A stretch of DNA of 64,000 nucleotides from UBA1189 sp045612065. Lineage in GTDB: Bacteria > Bacteroidota > Bacteroidia > Bacteroidales > Bacteroidaceae. Location of the stretch: the NCBI GenBank assembly GCA_045612065.1, contig JAZKYH010000022.1, forward strand, positions 12,084-76,083, read 5' to 3'. How positions within the stretch are numbered: the stretch's first letter is position 1; every line of letters starts with the position of its first letter. Both the position numbers and the translations under genes were made by a program. Below the pieces are notes generated by a model that worked only from the letters and a program-made list of their open reading frames with translations, had not been told where the DNA came from and made no database searches. Of this stretch, positions 25,027 to 33,449 are shown one piece after another.

Positions 25027-26109
25027 CTACTTCTTGGTAGCACGAGGAGAAATAATATACTCATCAATGAGTATCCAGGTTGCTGTTCCAAAGAAAGCCA
25101 AGAACACATAAAGCAACCCCATCATCATCTTCTTGGGAGAAGAAGCCTTGATAGGGACAATTGCAGGCTGCATCACCACACACACTGGAGTACTCTCAGC
25201 CACCTTAGCACGAGCCATTTCCAATTGTTGGGCTATCTGGTTGTATACATTAAATGCTAGTTCCCGTTCATTGGAAAGACGATCCTGCTCTATTTGGTAC
25301 TGCATCTTCACCAGTCCCTGATGTCTATCGGCATATTCGGCATATTCTTGTTGCGCCTTATAATACTTCTCCTTCACCTCACTATAGAGTTGTTCTGTAT
25401 ACGCTAAATCTTTACGCGCTTTAGCTGAACGATACTGCCCAATATATTCTTGCAGATTTTCAGAAACGACTGACACGACATAGGCTGCAACCTTAGCATC
25501 TTGCATTGTTGCATTCAATGTAATGACAGAGTTTCCTTTATCAACATTAATTGCTATTCTTTCATCCAAATCACTTACAGCCAAGAACTGACGACGAGAC
25601 AGTACCATATTCTCATCCAAAGAGGGAGGAGTACTATCCAAAGAATCCTTACCTAACATACGACTCAGCAATTTCCCTGGAGCTTCCAAGATCTTAACCC
25701 ACCAAGGTTCTTTCTGATGATTAACTAAATAATCATAAAGAGTCGTTTGCAATTCACCATCATTGACTTCTATCTGCAGATTCAACAGTTCACAAAGGAA
25801 TGGTGTAGAAGAGACTATTTGTGGATATAATTCTGGATAAATAGCGTCTTCACTTCCAGATAAGCCACCAAGGTTGATTCCTGCCATCGAAGCCAACGCA
25901 CTTACCCCTCCTGGCATATTCGAGGTTGATGAAGATTCTGGAGCCAAAACGACAGTCGATGTATATTGCTTAGGTATACTAAAAGCAACGATTATAGACA
26001 ACACTCCACCAATAAAGCAATTGATGATAAAACGCCTACGCTTACTCCATAACAACAGGATTATCTCTACTATATCAATATCTTTGCGCATATTCTGATT
26101 ATTGTCCAT
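25027..26109 (-). CDS. Wzz-family chain-length determinant
   Basis: 360 aa. Two membrane helices (about 32-52 and 333-352) flank a large periplasmic helical domain with coiled-coil character around 230-310 (ARKDLAYTEQLYSEVKEKYY). The proline-containing segment next to the second helix (ESTPVCVVMQPAIVPIKASSPKK) is typical of polysaccharide co-polymerases. No kinase domain is attached. It sets polymer length in partnership with Wzy and the Wza-like exporter. It lies 27 nt before the polymerase and 70 nt after the exporter gene. Confidence 0.9.
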   Translation of the reverse strand: MDNNQNMRKDIDIVEIILLLWSKRRRFIINCFIGGVLSIIVAFSIPKQYTSTVVLAPESSSTSNMPGGVSALASMAGINLGGLSGSEDAIYPELYPQIVSSTPFLCELLNLQIEVNDGELQTTLYDYLVNHQKEPWWVKILEAPGKLLSRMLGKDSLDSTPPSLDENMVLSRRQFLAVSDLDERIAINVDKGNSVITLNATMQDAKVAAYVVSVVSENLQEYIGQYRSAKARKDLAYTEQLYSEVKEKYYKAQQEYAEYADRHQGLVKMQYQIEQDRLSNERELAFNVYNQIAQQLEMARAKVAESTPVCVVMQPAIVPIKASSPKKMMMGLLYVFLAFFGTATWILIDEYIISPRATKK

Positions 26110-26179
26110 GATATTACATTCTTAGTATATTTATCAACACAATTACCACCGATGCCTCTTTCAACAATGTCTGAAAGTC

Positions 26180-28660
26180 TTATTTAAACACATTGATTAA
26201 TGCCAACACTACGGTAGCCAACGAAGCTGCGGAAGAACTTAAGCCTAGAACTTCATTCGGGCTCATTTTTCGCCTTTCCTCTTTAGTTGGCACTACAATT
26301 TCGCAACCAGGCTCCACCGCAGAGCGACTGGTCTTACGCGGTTTGCTCACCATACCGTTCATATATACGACATACACATTCTTCTTGCCTGCATTCATAT
26401 TATATCCACCGGCCTGATTAAGATAGTACTTCAAGTTCTTTCCTTTCTTGTAAGCTACCGTGTTGGCATACATCACATCACCACTCACTTTTACCGTGTT
26501 TGAATATTGCGGCACAATCAGCAGGTCACCATTCCTCAACACCACATCGGCATCCGTTCCCGGTTCCTCCAATGCTTTGTCAAGTTCTATACCCACAGAG
26601 TATGTCGTTTGGTTCATCATTCTACGGCGTATAGCCACCGAGTCACTCTTATTCTCAGCCATCTGAATAGCAGCCTCAATCGTAGACTGCAACTGCAAAA
26701 TCTCCTCCGCAGTCATCTTACGCTCCAAGCGTGCACCCTTGACATTTGCTTGTGGCGTCAGACCTCCAGCGTTAGCCACAAGTTCACTCAGTCGCTGGTT
26801 CTTCATGGAAAGTGCATAAGTACCACCATACAAGACCTCACCTTCAACGGTCACATTCTCCTGCTTGTAATAGCTGGGGCTCTTACGCACATACACTTCA
26901 TCGAATGGCAGCAGCGTAAAGTTCGGATTCCCCTCCACCACCAGTCCATCACTGATCGAGAACGAGTAGTTATACGATATGGTATCACTCGGCGACGTAG
27001 CACTTGGATTCTTCACACGGCGTGCCACATCGACCTTAGCCGTAGATGCCGCTTCGGTCAGGCCACCAGCCTGCATGATGAAGTCCTCAATTGACATATT
27101 CTCCACATACTCGTATGTACCAGGAAAGGCCACTTCACCAAAGATTGCTACAACCTGAAGCTCCTGCATCTCTGAGATACTGGATATCAGCAGTACATCA
27201 TTTTTGCGCAAAGCGATGTCTTCGCATGCACCATTCATCAGCTTCTCCAAGTTGATGGACAAGTTCTCCATCACATTGTTCACTTTGCGACGATTCAGTA
27301 TGGCACGATTCATGAAGGCATCATCCTTCAATCCTCCAGCACATTCAATCAACTGTCTCACTGTGTTCACACGTCCTCCCATCTGGAACTGTCCAGGGCG
27401 GTATACCGCACCTTTTACCTCCACCATATTGGAGAAAGTGGGCATGATTGAATCCACCGATATCGAGTCACCATCAATCAGCATAAAGCTTTGCTGTTCA
27501 GTAGCATCAAGTGTATAAATCTCATGTTCACGTTTACCCTTTCGTATCAAACGGACATCCTCTTTATAAGCATTTCCCGCAAACCCTCCAGAATACTTCA
27601 ATAGTTGAGCTACCGTTTCTGTACTCAACATTTCATAATACATCGGACGTTTCACATGTCCCGTCACCGCTATCAGATTCTTGTAGGCATCTACTGTCAC
27701 GACATCATTATCCTCCAATCTGATACCAGTGTTAGAATTTCCATTAAGAATAAAATCGTACACATCGTAAGTCGAGACCAACTTGTCATTGCGAAATACC
27801 TTCACCTCACGTAACGTACCATATTCGCTCACGCCACCAGCTTGATACAATGCATTAAAAATCGTAGAGAACGAAGACATGGTATACGTACCGGGGGTCT
27901 CCACCTCACCCATCACATGCACCTGGATAGTACGGTTCTGTGCCAGGGTCAGACGGATATCCGAGTTGGGCACCTCACCATCCACGCCTGCAATTTTTCC
28001 AAACTGTCGTTTCAGGTAATCGTTGGCCTGGGTCACGGTGAGTCCGCTCAAGTGCACGGGACCAAGGCTCTCGATATAGATATTACCATCGGGCGAGATA
28101 ACCTCCTGGATCGAATATTCCGAAGCGCCCCACACGTCAATGGCCACCTCATCGCCAGGTCCCAGCTTGTAGTTCGGAGGAGTAGGCAGATTATAGGCCG
28201 CCTCGAAAGCCACCTCCTTGTTCTGGAATATGCGATGACCGAAGATCTCCTTTCCCTCTTTTCCCACATACATCATCGTAGAGTCTGAGAAAAGGAACCC
28301 TATACCATTCATCATCGTATGCTCCATGGAGGCCACATCTTTCTTTCCTTGCAGCTCCACCGCCCCATTCTCATGAGAGGCCGTACGCATACGTGACTTT
28401 TCATCCAGCGTCCTTCCTACACCCGACTTCTCCTGGGAGTTCATCTTGCGCTTGATACGATTAATCTGGTCCATCGTCACGCCACGACGCAAGAGTTCCG
28501 CGGCTATCTGCTGCTGACTGCTACCCTTTTCTTGGGCAGTCATCACATACTCCACCACTTGGTCATCGTTCATCTGTTGGGCAAATATCCCTCCGCTGCC
28601 AAGAATAAATACAAAGAACAATAAAAATCTATTCAAATTTTTCATCTTCATTATCTTCAA
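26180..28660 (-). CDS. Wza-like polysaccharide export protein with multiple SLBB domains
   Basis: 826 aa. A signal peptide (LLFFVFILGSGGIFAQ) is followed by a Poly_export domain (about 160-245: PPNYKLGPGDEVAIDVWG) and about five SLBB repeats up to residue 790, each with the pattern V.V.GEV..PGTY. No lipobox is seen. A C-terminal hydrophobic stretch (VLGLSSSAASLATVVLALINVF) may be a membrane anchor. This fits outer-membrane exporters of Bacteroidota, which are longer than E. coli Wza because of extra SLBB domains. The start overlaps the sugar-transferase stop by 4 nt; ATGs a few codons downstream (e.g. 28645) are alternatives. Confidence 0.9.
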   Translation of the reverse strand: MKIMKMKNLNRFLLFFVFILGSGGIFAQQMNDDQVVEYVMTAQEKGSSQQQIAAELLRRGVTMDQINRIKRKMNSQEKSGVGRTLDEKSRMRTASHENGAVELQGKKDVASMEHTMMNGIGFLFSDSTMMYVGKEGKEIFGHRIFQNKEVAFEAAYNLPTPPNYKLGPGDEVAIDVWGASEYSIQEVISPDGNIYIESLGPVHLSGLTVTQANDYLKRQFGKIAGVDGEVPNSDIRLTLAQNRTIQVHVMGEVETPGTYTMSSFSTIFNALYQAGGVSEYGTLREVKVFRNDKLVSTYDVYDFILNGNSNTGIRLEDNDVVTVDAYKNLIAVTGHVKRPMYYEMLSTETVAQLLKYSGGFAGNAYKEDVRLIRKGKREHEIYTLDATEQQSFMLIDGDSISVDSIMPTFSNMVEVKGAVYRPGQFQMGGRVNTVRQLIECAGGLKDDAFMNRAILNRRKVNNVMENLSINLEKLMNGACEDIALRKNDVLLISSISEMQELQVVAIFGEVAFPGTYEYVENMSIEDFIMQAGGLTEAASTAKVDVARRVKNPSATSPSDTISYNYSFSISDGLVVEGNPNFTLLPFDEVYVRKSPSYYKQENVTVEGEVLYGGTYALSMKNQRLSELVANAGGLTPQANVKGARLERKMTAEEILQLQSTIEAAIQMAENKSDSVAIRRRMMNQTTYSVGIELDKALEEPGTDADVVLRNGDLLIVPQYSNTVKVSGDVMYANTVAYKKGKNLKYYLNQAGGYNMNAGKKNVYVVYMNGMVSKPRKTSRSAVEPGCEIVVPTKEERRKMSPNEVLGLSSSAASLATVVLALINVFK

Positions 28661-29313
28661 AATTTCTTACCGCTAATTATTAGTAATGCTGTTTTAAGTA
28701 TAATTTTAATATCCACCCAAAGTGTACGTGTTGTCAAGTACTCTAAATCCATTTCCAAACGGTTCACCATCTTCTCCATCGTATCAGTGTAACCATTGTA
28801 AAGTGTGGCATTAGAGGTTAATCCTGGACGCATCTTATAAATATGTACATACTGCGGAGCCACCTTCATTATCTCATCAATAAAGACCTTACGTTCAGGA
28901 CGTGGTCCCACAAGCGACATATCGCCCACCAGCACGTTAAATAACTGAGGAAGTTCATCAAGATGATGCTCGCAGAGGAAACGTCCTAACGTTGTCATCT
29001 GACCTTTACGCTCCTCCTCCGTACGTAAAATGCCATTCTTCTCAGCATCTACATTCATTGTTCTGAATTTGTATATCTTGAAAGGTCTCCCTTTATGACC
29101 AATACGTTCCTGACTATATATCGCTCTTCCGTCAGTACACAAAATCACCACGTATACAACCAACAATATAGGAGAAAGGAAGACTATGCCAAGAAAAGAC
29201 GCGATAATATCTATCACTCTTTTTATCGCCCGTTCCCAAGCGGTCATCGCGTCATTGCACTCCGCCAAATCAACAGCATTACAAGATTGCATGTTTCCTT
29301 TTTTCATAAACAA
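28657..29313 (-). CDS. Initiating sugar transferase (WcaJ/polyprenyl glycosylphosphotransferase type)
   Basis: 218 aa, the short form: one N-terminal hydrophobic hairpin (IDIIASFLGIVFLSPILLVVYVVILC) and the catalytic domain with YSQERIGHKGRPFKIYKFRTM, LPQLFNVLVGDMSLVGPRPE and RPGLTSNATLYNG. These enzymes transfer a sugar-1-phosphate to undecaprenyl phosphate and start capsule repeats. First gene of the leftward Wzx/Wzy operon. No UpxY-type antiterminator gene precedes it, unlike Bacteroides capsule loci. Confidence 0.93.
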   Translation of the reverse strand: MFMKKGNMQSCNAVDLAECNDAMTAWERAIKRVIDIIASFLGIVFLSPILLVVYVVILCTDGRAIYSQERIGHKGRPFKIYKFRTMNVDAEKNGILRTEEERKGQMTTLGRFLCEHHLDELPQLFNVLVGDMSLVGPRPERKVFIDEIMKVAPQYVHIYKMRPGLTSNATLYNGYTDTMEKMVNRLEMDLEYLTTRTLWVDIKIILKTALLIISGKKF

Positions 29314-29395
29314 TGCTAAAGTTGCACTCCAATATATTACGATAACGCAGAGTTTCTCTTATTATTATCAAAACACTCTTTTTATAATTATTTTG

Positions 29396-29426
29396 CAAAG
29401 ATACGATATTTTACATTGACTACAAT
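29396..29426 (-). promoter_or_regulatory. Promoter of the capsule operon
   Basis: Minus strand: ATTG (29426-29423), a 19-nt spacer, TATCTTTG (29403-29396). One mismatch to consensus. The -33 region is interleaved with that of the divergent fabD promoter. Confidence 0.65.
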
Positions 29427-29444
29427 GAAAAAATATTATCTTTG
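29415..29444 (+). promoter_or_regulatory. Promoter of fabD
   Basis: ATTG (29415-29418), an 18-nt spacer, TATCTTTG (29437-29444). It overlaps the capsule promoter, so the two polymerases should compete for the shared 50 bp. Confidence 0.65.
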
Positions 29445-29522
29445 CGTTCAAATCCACGTTAGCAGTGTAGAACATACAATTATCATCATTACGTAAACAA
29501 CAGAAAAAGAAGAACCTAAATT

Positions 29523-30383
29523 ATGAAAGCATTTGTTTTCCCCGGTCAGGGAGCCCAGTTCTCAGGAATGGGCAAAGACCTTTACGAGACCTCCCCTTTA
29601 GCGAAGGAACTTTTTGAGAAAGCCAACGAAATTCTCGGCTTTCGCATCACCGATATCATGTTTGCAGGCACCGACGAAGAGCTTCGCCAGACCAAGGTGA
29701 CCCAGCCCGCCGTGTTCCTCCATTCAGTCATCACCGCCCTCTGCATGGGCGACGACTTCTGTCCCGACATGGTTGCCGGCCACTCCCTGGGCGAGTTCTC
29801 GGCCATGGTAGCCAGTGGCGCCCTCACCTTCGAGGATGGACTCAAGCTCGTCTATGCCCGCGCCATGGCTATGCAGAAAGCCTGCGAACTACAATCGTCC
29901 ACTATGGCAGCTATCATTGGTTTACCTGACGACACTATCGAAAACATATGCAAGGAGGTTAACGATAATGGACACATTGTAGTAGCCGCCAACTATAACT
30001 GCCCGGGACAAGTTGTTATCTCAGGAAGCATCGAAGGCATCAAATTTGCTTGCGAGAAGCTAACTGAGGCCGGAGCTAAGCGTGCACTTCCCTTGAGTGT
30101 CAGCGGAGCTTTCCATTCTCCACTGATGAATCCCGCCAAGGAGGAACTCTCTGCAGCCATTGAAGCTACTGAATTCTACATTCCCAAATGTCCAATATAC
30201 CAAAACGTAGATGCCCTACCCCACACTAATCCAGAAGAAATAAAAGCTAACCTCATAGCCCAACTCACCTCACCCGTCCGTTGGACTCAGAGCATACTCA
30301 ATATGATTGCCAATGGTGCCAATGAGTTCACCGAATGCGGACCTGGCAACGTATTGACGGGCTTGATTCGAAAAATAAAGTAA
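29523..30383 (+). CDS. fabD: Malonyl-CoA:ACP transacylase
   Basis: 286 aa. Loads malonyl groups onto ACP for fatty acid synthesis in the cytoplasm. The catalytic Ser88 lies in AGHSLGEFSAM and the catalytic His in GAFHSPLM; the N-terminal FPGQGAQFSGMGKDL and C-terminal ECGPGNVLTGL blocks are typical. Length is normal. It is transcribed divergently from the capsule operon; the GH13 gene starts 10 nt downstream. Confidence 0.95.
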   Translation: MKAFVFPGQGAQFSGMGKDLYETSPLAKELFEKANEILGFRITDIMFAGTDEELRQTKVTQPAVFLHSVITALCMGDDFCPDMVAGHSLGEFSAMVASGALTFEDGLKLVYARAMAMQKACELQSSTMAAIIGLPDDTIENICKEVNDNGHIVVAANYNCPGQVVISGSIEGIKFACEKLTEAGAKRALPLSVSGAFHSPLMNPAKEELSAAIEATEFYIPKCPIYQNVDALPHTNPEEIKANLIAQLTSPVRWTQSILNMIANGANEFTECGPGNVLTGLIRKIK

Positions 30384-30393
30384 ATAGAATTAT

Positions 30394-32082
30394 ATGTCAA
30401 AAATCATCCTTTATCAGATTTTCACTCGCCTTTTTGGCAACGAGAACACTCAATGTATACCAGACGGCAGCATCGAGCAGAATGGCTGCGGTAAGCTTGC
30501 CAACTTCACCCCCGAAGCTCTCGCTGCCATCAAGAAGTTGGGTACTACCCACGTGTGGTATACTGGAGTCATCGAGCACGCCACACAAACCGACTACAGC
30601 CAGCAGGGTATCCGCCCTGACCACAAGGCTACGGTCAAGGGCAAGGCTGGCTCTCCCTATGCCATCAAGGATTATTACGATATAGATCCCGACTTAGCAA
30701 CGAATATACCCAATCGCATGAAGGAGTTCACCCAATTGGTGAAGCGCACCCACGATGCGGGTCTGAAGATGATTATTGACTTCGTGCCCAACCATGTAGC
30801 ACGTTGCTATCACTCTGATGCCAAGCCCAAAAGCGTCGTTGACCTCGGCGAAAAGGATGACACAAGCCTCTTCTTCTCTCCAAAGAACAATTTTTACTAT
30901 CTTCCCGGTACCACGCTCAGTGGTGAGGTAGACTGGCAAGACTATACAGAAATCCCTGCCCGCGCCACAGGCAACAACCGTTTCGATGCCTATCCTTCAC
31001 GCAACGACTGGTATGAGACCGTAAAGCTCAACTATGGCGTCAACTATCTTGAGGGTGAGCGTACCGATTTCTACCCCTTCCCCTCTACCTGGCTCAAGAT
31101 GCGCGACATCCTGCTCTTTTGGGCCAAGAAGGGCGTCGACGGTTTCCGCTGCGACATGGCAGAGATGGTCCCCTTCCAATTTTGGGGATGGGTAATCCCT
31201 ATTGTAAAGGAGAAGTTCCCTCACATCATATTTATTGCCGAGGTATACAACACATGGGAATACTACAACTACGTGAAGCATGGCAAGTTTGACTACCTCT
31301 ACGACAAGGTAGGTCTTTACGACACACTCATCGGCATCATCCGCCACCAGCAATCGGCTACCGACATCACTCGTACCTGGCAGAACCTTGGCGAACTGCG
31401 CGAGCATATGCTCCACTTCATGGAGAATCACGATGAGCAGCGCCTCGCCTCCGACTTCATCGTGGGCCATGGACGCCCTGCCTTACCCGCCATGCTCGTA
31501 AGTGCCACCATCGACACTTGCCCCACCATGGTCTATTTCGGTCAAGAGTTAGGCGAACGCGGCATGGACGAAGAGGGCTTCAGCGGACGTGACGGACGCA
31601 CCACCATCTTCGACTATTGGAGTGTTGACACCTTGCGTCGTTGGTATGATGGAGGAACCTTCTCTGGCAAACACCTCAACGAAGGTGAGCGCTGTCTGCA
31701 AGACTACTACAGCCGCTTGCTCCACATCGCACGAGATGAGAAAGCTATCAATGAAGGCAGTTTCTTCGACCTTATGTATGTGAATCCTCACACTGAAGAT
31801 TTTAATCCCCACCGCCAGTATGCCTTCTTGCGTAAGCATGAGAATGAATTATTGTTCATTGTGGCTAACTTTGACGAATGGGATACACAGGTAGCTGTAA
31901 ATATTCCTGTTGATGCTTTTAACTATTTCGAGTTGGCAACCATCGACAGCATTGAAGCTACCGAGTTGCTGAGTGGAGAGTCTCTTGAATTGTCACTTAC
32001 ACCCGATGCTCCTGTTCGCCTCACTCTACCCGGCCACTCAGGTGTCATTGTAAAATTCACACTCCCCGAAAGCAAGAAGTAA
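30394..32082 (+). CDS. Alpha-amylase family (GH13) glycoside hydrolase, cytoplasmic
   Basis: 562 aa with no signal peptide. GH13 landmarks in order: DFVPNHVAR (region I), GFRCDMAEM (nucleophile Asp, region II), FIAEVYN (acid/base Glu, region III), FMENHDEQR (region IV). A C-terminal beta domain with ALSLTPDAPVRLTLPGHSG-like strands follows. It acts on cytoplasmic alpha-glucans or malto-oligosaccharides, but substrate specificity is not resolved. Closely linked to fabD (10 nt) and the AlaX-like gene (4 nt), so probably one transcript. Confidence 0.88.
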   Translation: MSKIILYQIFTRLFGNENTQCIPDGSIEQNGCGKLANFTPEALAAIKKLGTTHVWYTGVIEHATQTDYSQQGIRPDHKATVKGKAGSPYAIKDYYDIDPDLATNIPNRMKEFTQLVKRTHDAGLKMIIDFVPNHVARCYHSDAKPKSVVDLGEKDDTSLFFSPKNNFYYLPGTTLSGEVDWQDYTEIPARATGNNRFDAYPSRNDWYETVKLNYGVNYLEGERTDFYPFPSTWLKMRDILLFWAKKGVDGFRCDMAEMVPFQFWGWVIPIVKEKFPHIIFIAEVYNTWEYYNYVKHGKFDYLYDKVGLYDTLIGIIRHQQSATDITRTWQNLGELREHMLHFMENHDEQRLASDFIVGHGRPALPAMLVSATIDTCPTMVYFGQELGERGMDEEGFSGRDGRTTIFDYWSVDTLRRWYDGGTFSGKHLNEGERCLQDYYSRLLHIARDEKAINEGSFFDLMYVNPHTEDFNPHRQYAFLRKHENELLFIVANFDEWDTQVAVNIPVDAFNYFELATIDSIEATELLSGESLELSLTPDAPVRLTLPGHSGVIVKFTLPESKK

Positions 32083-32086
32083 TCCT

Positions 32087-32554
32087 ATGGAAGAGACACC
32101 CATCCTCAACGAGCACAACAAAGCCGAGTTTCCTCCGGCTCATTCGGCGGAACACATACTCAACCAGACTATGGTACGTATGTTCGGTTGCTCGCGCTCG
32201 CGCGTGAACCATATAGAAAGGAAGAAGAGCAAGTGTAACTACGAACTCTCCACCTGCCCCACCGAAGAGCAGATACAAGAGGTTGAGGCCACTGTAAACC
32301 GTATCATTGCAGCCGACATGGAGATTACCGAGCGATATGTCAGCCGTGCAGAAGTGCCCGCAGAAATTGATCTCAGCAAACTTCCTGCCGATGCCAGCGA
32401 AACATTGCGTCTCGTCTATGTGGGCGACTACGATGTATGTCCTTGCCTCGGAGCACACGTAAAACGCACGAGCGAGATTGGCAGCTTCCGTATCAGCAGC
32501 ACCAGCTACAATGAAGGTAACTTCCGCATCGTATTCCGCGTGTCTGCACAATAA
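32087..32554 (+). CDS. AlaX-like stand-alone tRNA editing domain
   Basis: 155 aa corresponding to the second additional domain of alanyl/threonyl-tRNA synthetases. Proteins of this type deacylate mischarged tRNAs (for example Ser-tRNA-Ala). The four expected zinc ligands are present: HSAEH (His19, His23) and CLGAH (Cys120, His124). The domain is followed by the usual TSEIGSFRI. It lacks the N-terminal glycine-rich domain of full-length AlaX, so it is the short form. It follows the GH13 gene after 4 nt, with no obvious functional link. Confidence 0.8.
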   Translation: MEETPILNEHNKAEFPPAHSAEHILNQTMVRMFGCSRSRVNHIERKKSKCNYELSTCPTEEQIQEVEATVNRIIAADMEITERYVSRAEVPAEIDLSKLPADASETLRLVYVGDYDVCPCLGAHVKRTSEIGSFRISSTSYNEGNFRIVFRVSAQ

Positions 32555-32559
32555 ATACC

Positions 32560-32726
32560 TATGTTTGCACAAAGGGCGAAATTTTTCTTCCCTTACAATA
32601 AACCTTTTTCACAAGAGAACGTTATATAGGTAGAGCAACAGCAAAAGCTGCTACCTTAATAACTTTTTCTTAATCATCCAATCTATCGGACTACTCCTCT
32701 TAGTGATAAGGGGAGTAGTTTTTTAT
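32560..32726 (+). ncRNA. Candidate small RNA or untranslated transcript ending in a terminator
   Basis: A TATGTTTG -7 box (32560-32567) is followed by about 110 nt without an open frame, including an imperfect hairpin GGTAG...CTACC near 32628-32655. A terminator follows, in which ACTACTCC (32690-32697) pairs with GGAGTAGT (32712-32719) before a T-run. A good -33 element is missing, so this could simply be the 3' end of the fabD transcript with its terminator. Confidence 0.3.
32690..32726 (+). terminator. Rho-independent terminator before hsp20
   Basis: An 8-bp stem (32690-32697 with 32712-32719), strengthened by inner CTT/AAG pairing, then TTTTTTATT. Confidence 0.85.
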
Positions 32727-32826
32727 TCTTAAAGAACGATAAAGCACCTCGCGTCCAATAAACAATTTGATGCCTTGATTCATTATAACTGAACTTTTTT
32801 ATTTAACCCTTAAAATTACAAGAATT

Positions 32827-33333
32827 ATGATCCCTATGAAAAGAATGTACCGTCAAGACTGGGTACCGAGCATCTTCAGTGACTTTTTCGACACCAACTG
32901 GATGGGACGCACCAAGGCAACAGCTCCAGCCATCAACGTCATCGAGAAGAAAGATGAATATAAAGTGCAAGTGGCTGCCCCGGGCATGACCAAGGATGAT
33001 TTCCGCATCCACCTTGACGAAGCTGGTGACTTAGTAATCTCTATGGAGAGGTGCTGCAATTGTGACGAAAAGGACGGCAAGGAGTGCAAAGACCAGAAAG
33101 GAGAGTGCAAGGAGAAAGAGTGTAAGGACACCGAGTGCTGCGACGAAAAAGAGTGCAAGTTCCTACGCAGAGAGTTTTCCTACGCTAAGTTTGAACAAAC
33201 CCTCGTGCTGCCCGACGATGTAGACAAGGCTCACATCAAGGCCAAGGTGAAGCATGGCGTACTCCACATCAAGCTTCCCCGTAAAGCAACGGAGGAGAAG
33301 CCCCAGATGCAGCAGAACATCACGATTGAGTAA
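32827..33333 (+). CDS. Hsp20/alpha-crystallin small heat-shock protein with Cys-rich insertion
   Basis: 168 aa, longer than the roughly 140 aa usual for Bacteroidota Hsp20. ATP-independent holdase chaperone. The alpha-crystallin domain starts at APAINVIEKKDEYKVQVAAPG and ends with GVLHIKLPRKA. Between the ISMER strand (residue 75) and FLRREFSY (112) sits a K/E/D/C-rich insert holding nine cysteines (76, 77, 79, 87, 94, 99, 104, 105, 110); the rest of the protein has none. Family members normally have a short charged loop here. The cysteines could bind metal or form disulfides. It stands alone, preceded by a terminator and followed by a repeat hairpin; no clear promoter motif was found. Confidence 0.92.
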   Translation: MIPMKRMYRQDWVPSIFSDFFDTNWMGRTKATAPAINVIEKKDEYKVQVAAPGMTKDDFRIHLDEAGDLVISMERCCNCDEKDGKECKDQKGECKEKECKDTECCDEKECKFLRREFSYAKFEQTLVLPDDVDKAHIKAKVKHGVLHIKLPRKATEEKPQMQQNITIE

Positions 33334-33356
33334 ACGAACATTGTAGATTCTAAATT

Positions 33357-33433
33357 TGTGTGCCATGTTGAGCGTAGCGAAATACTCTTCGCTGTATCTT
33401 GCGAGATTCTCCACTACGTTTAATATGACACAC
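33357..33433. repeat. REP-like long hairpin of the 'CATgTTGAGCG' type
   Basis: GTGTGCCATGTTGAGCGTAG (33358-33377) can pair with CTACGTTTAATATGACACAC (33414-33433), with mostly Watson-Crick or G-U pairs. Sequences of this kind (TGTCATnnTGAGCGnAGCGAA) are scattered between genes in many Bacteroidota genomes. A related fragment, TGTCATCCTGAGCCTAAGCG, lies at about 36063-36082. Confidence 0.65.
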
Positions 33434-33449
33434 TTAAACTATATCTCTT

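Noticed and set aside
29314..29522. Phase-variable invertible capsule promoter
   Set aside because: No inverted repeat pair flanks the promoter and no invertase gene is present nearby.
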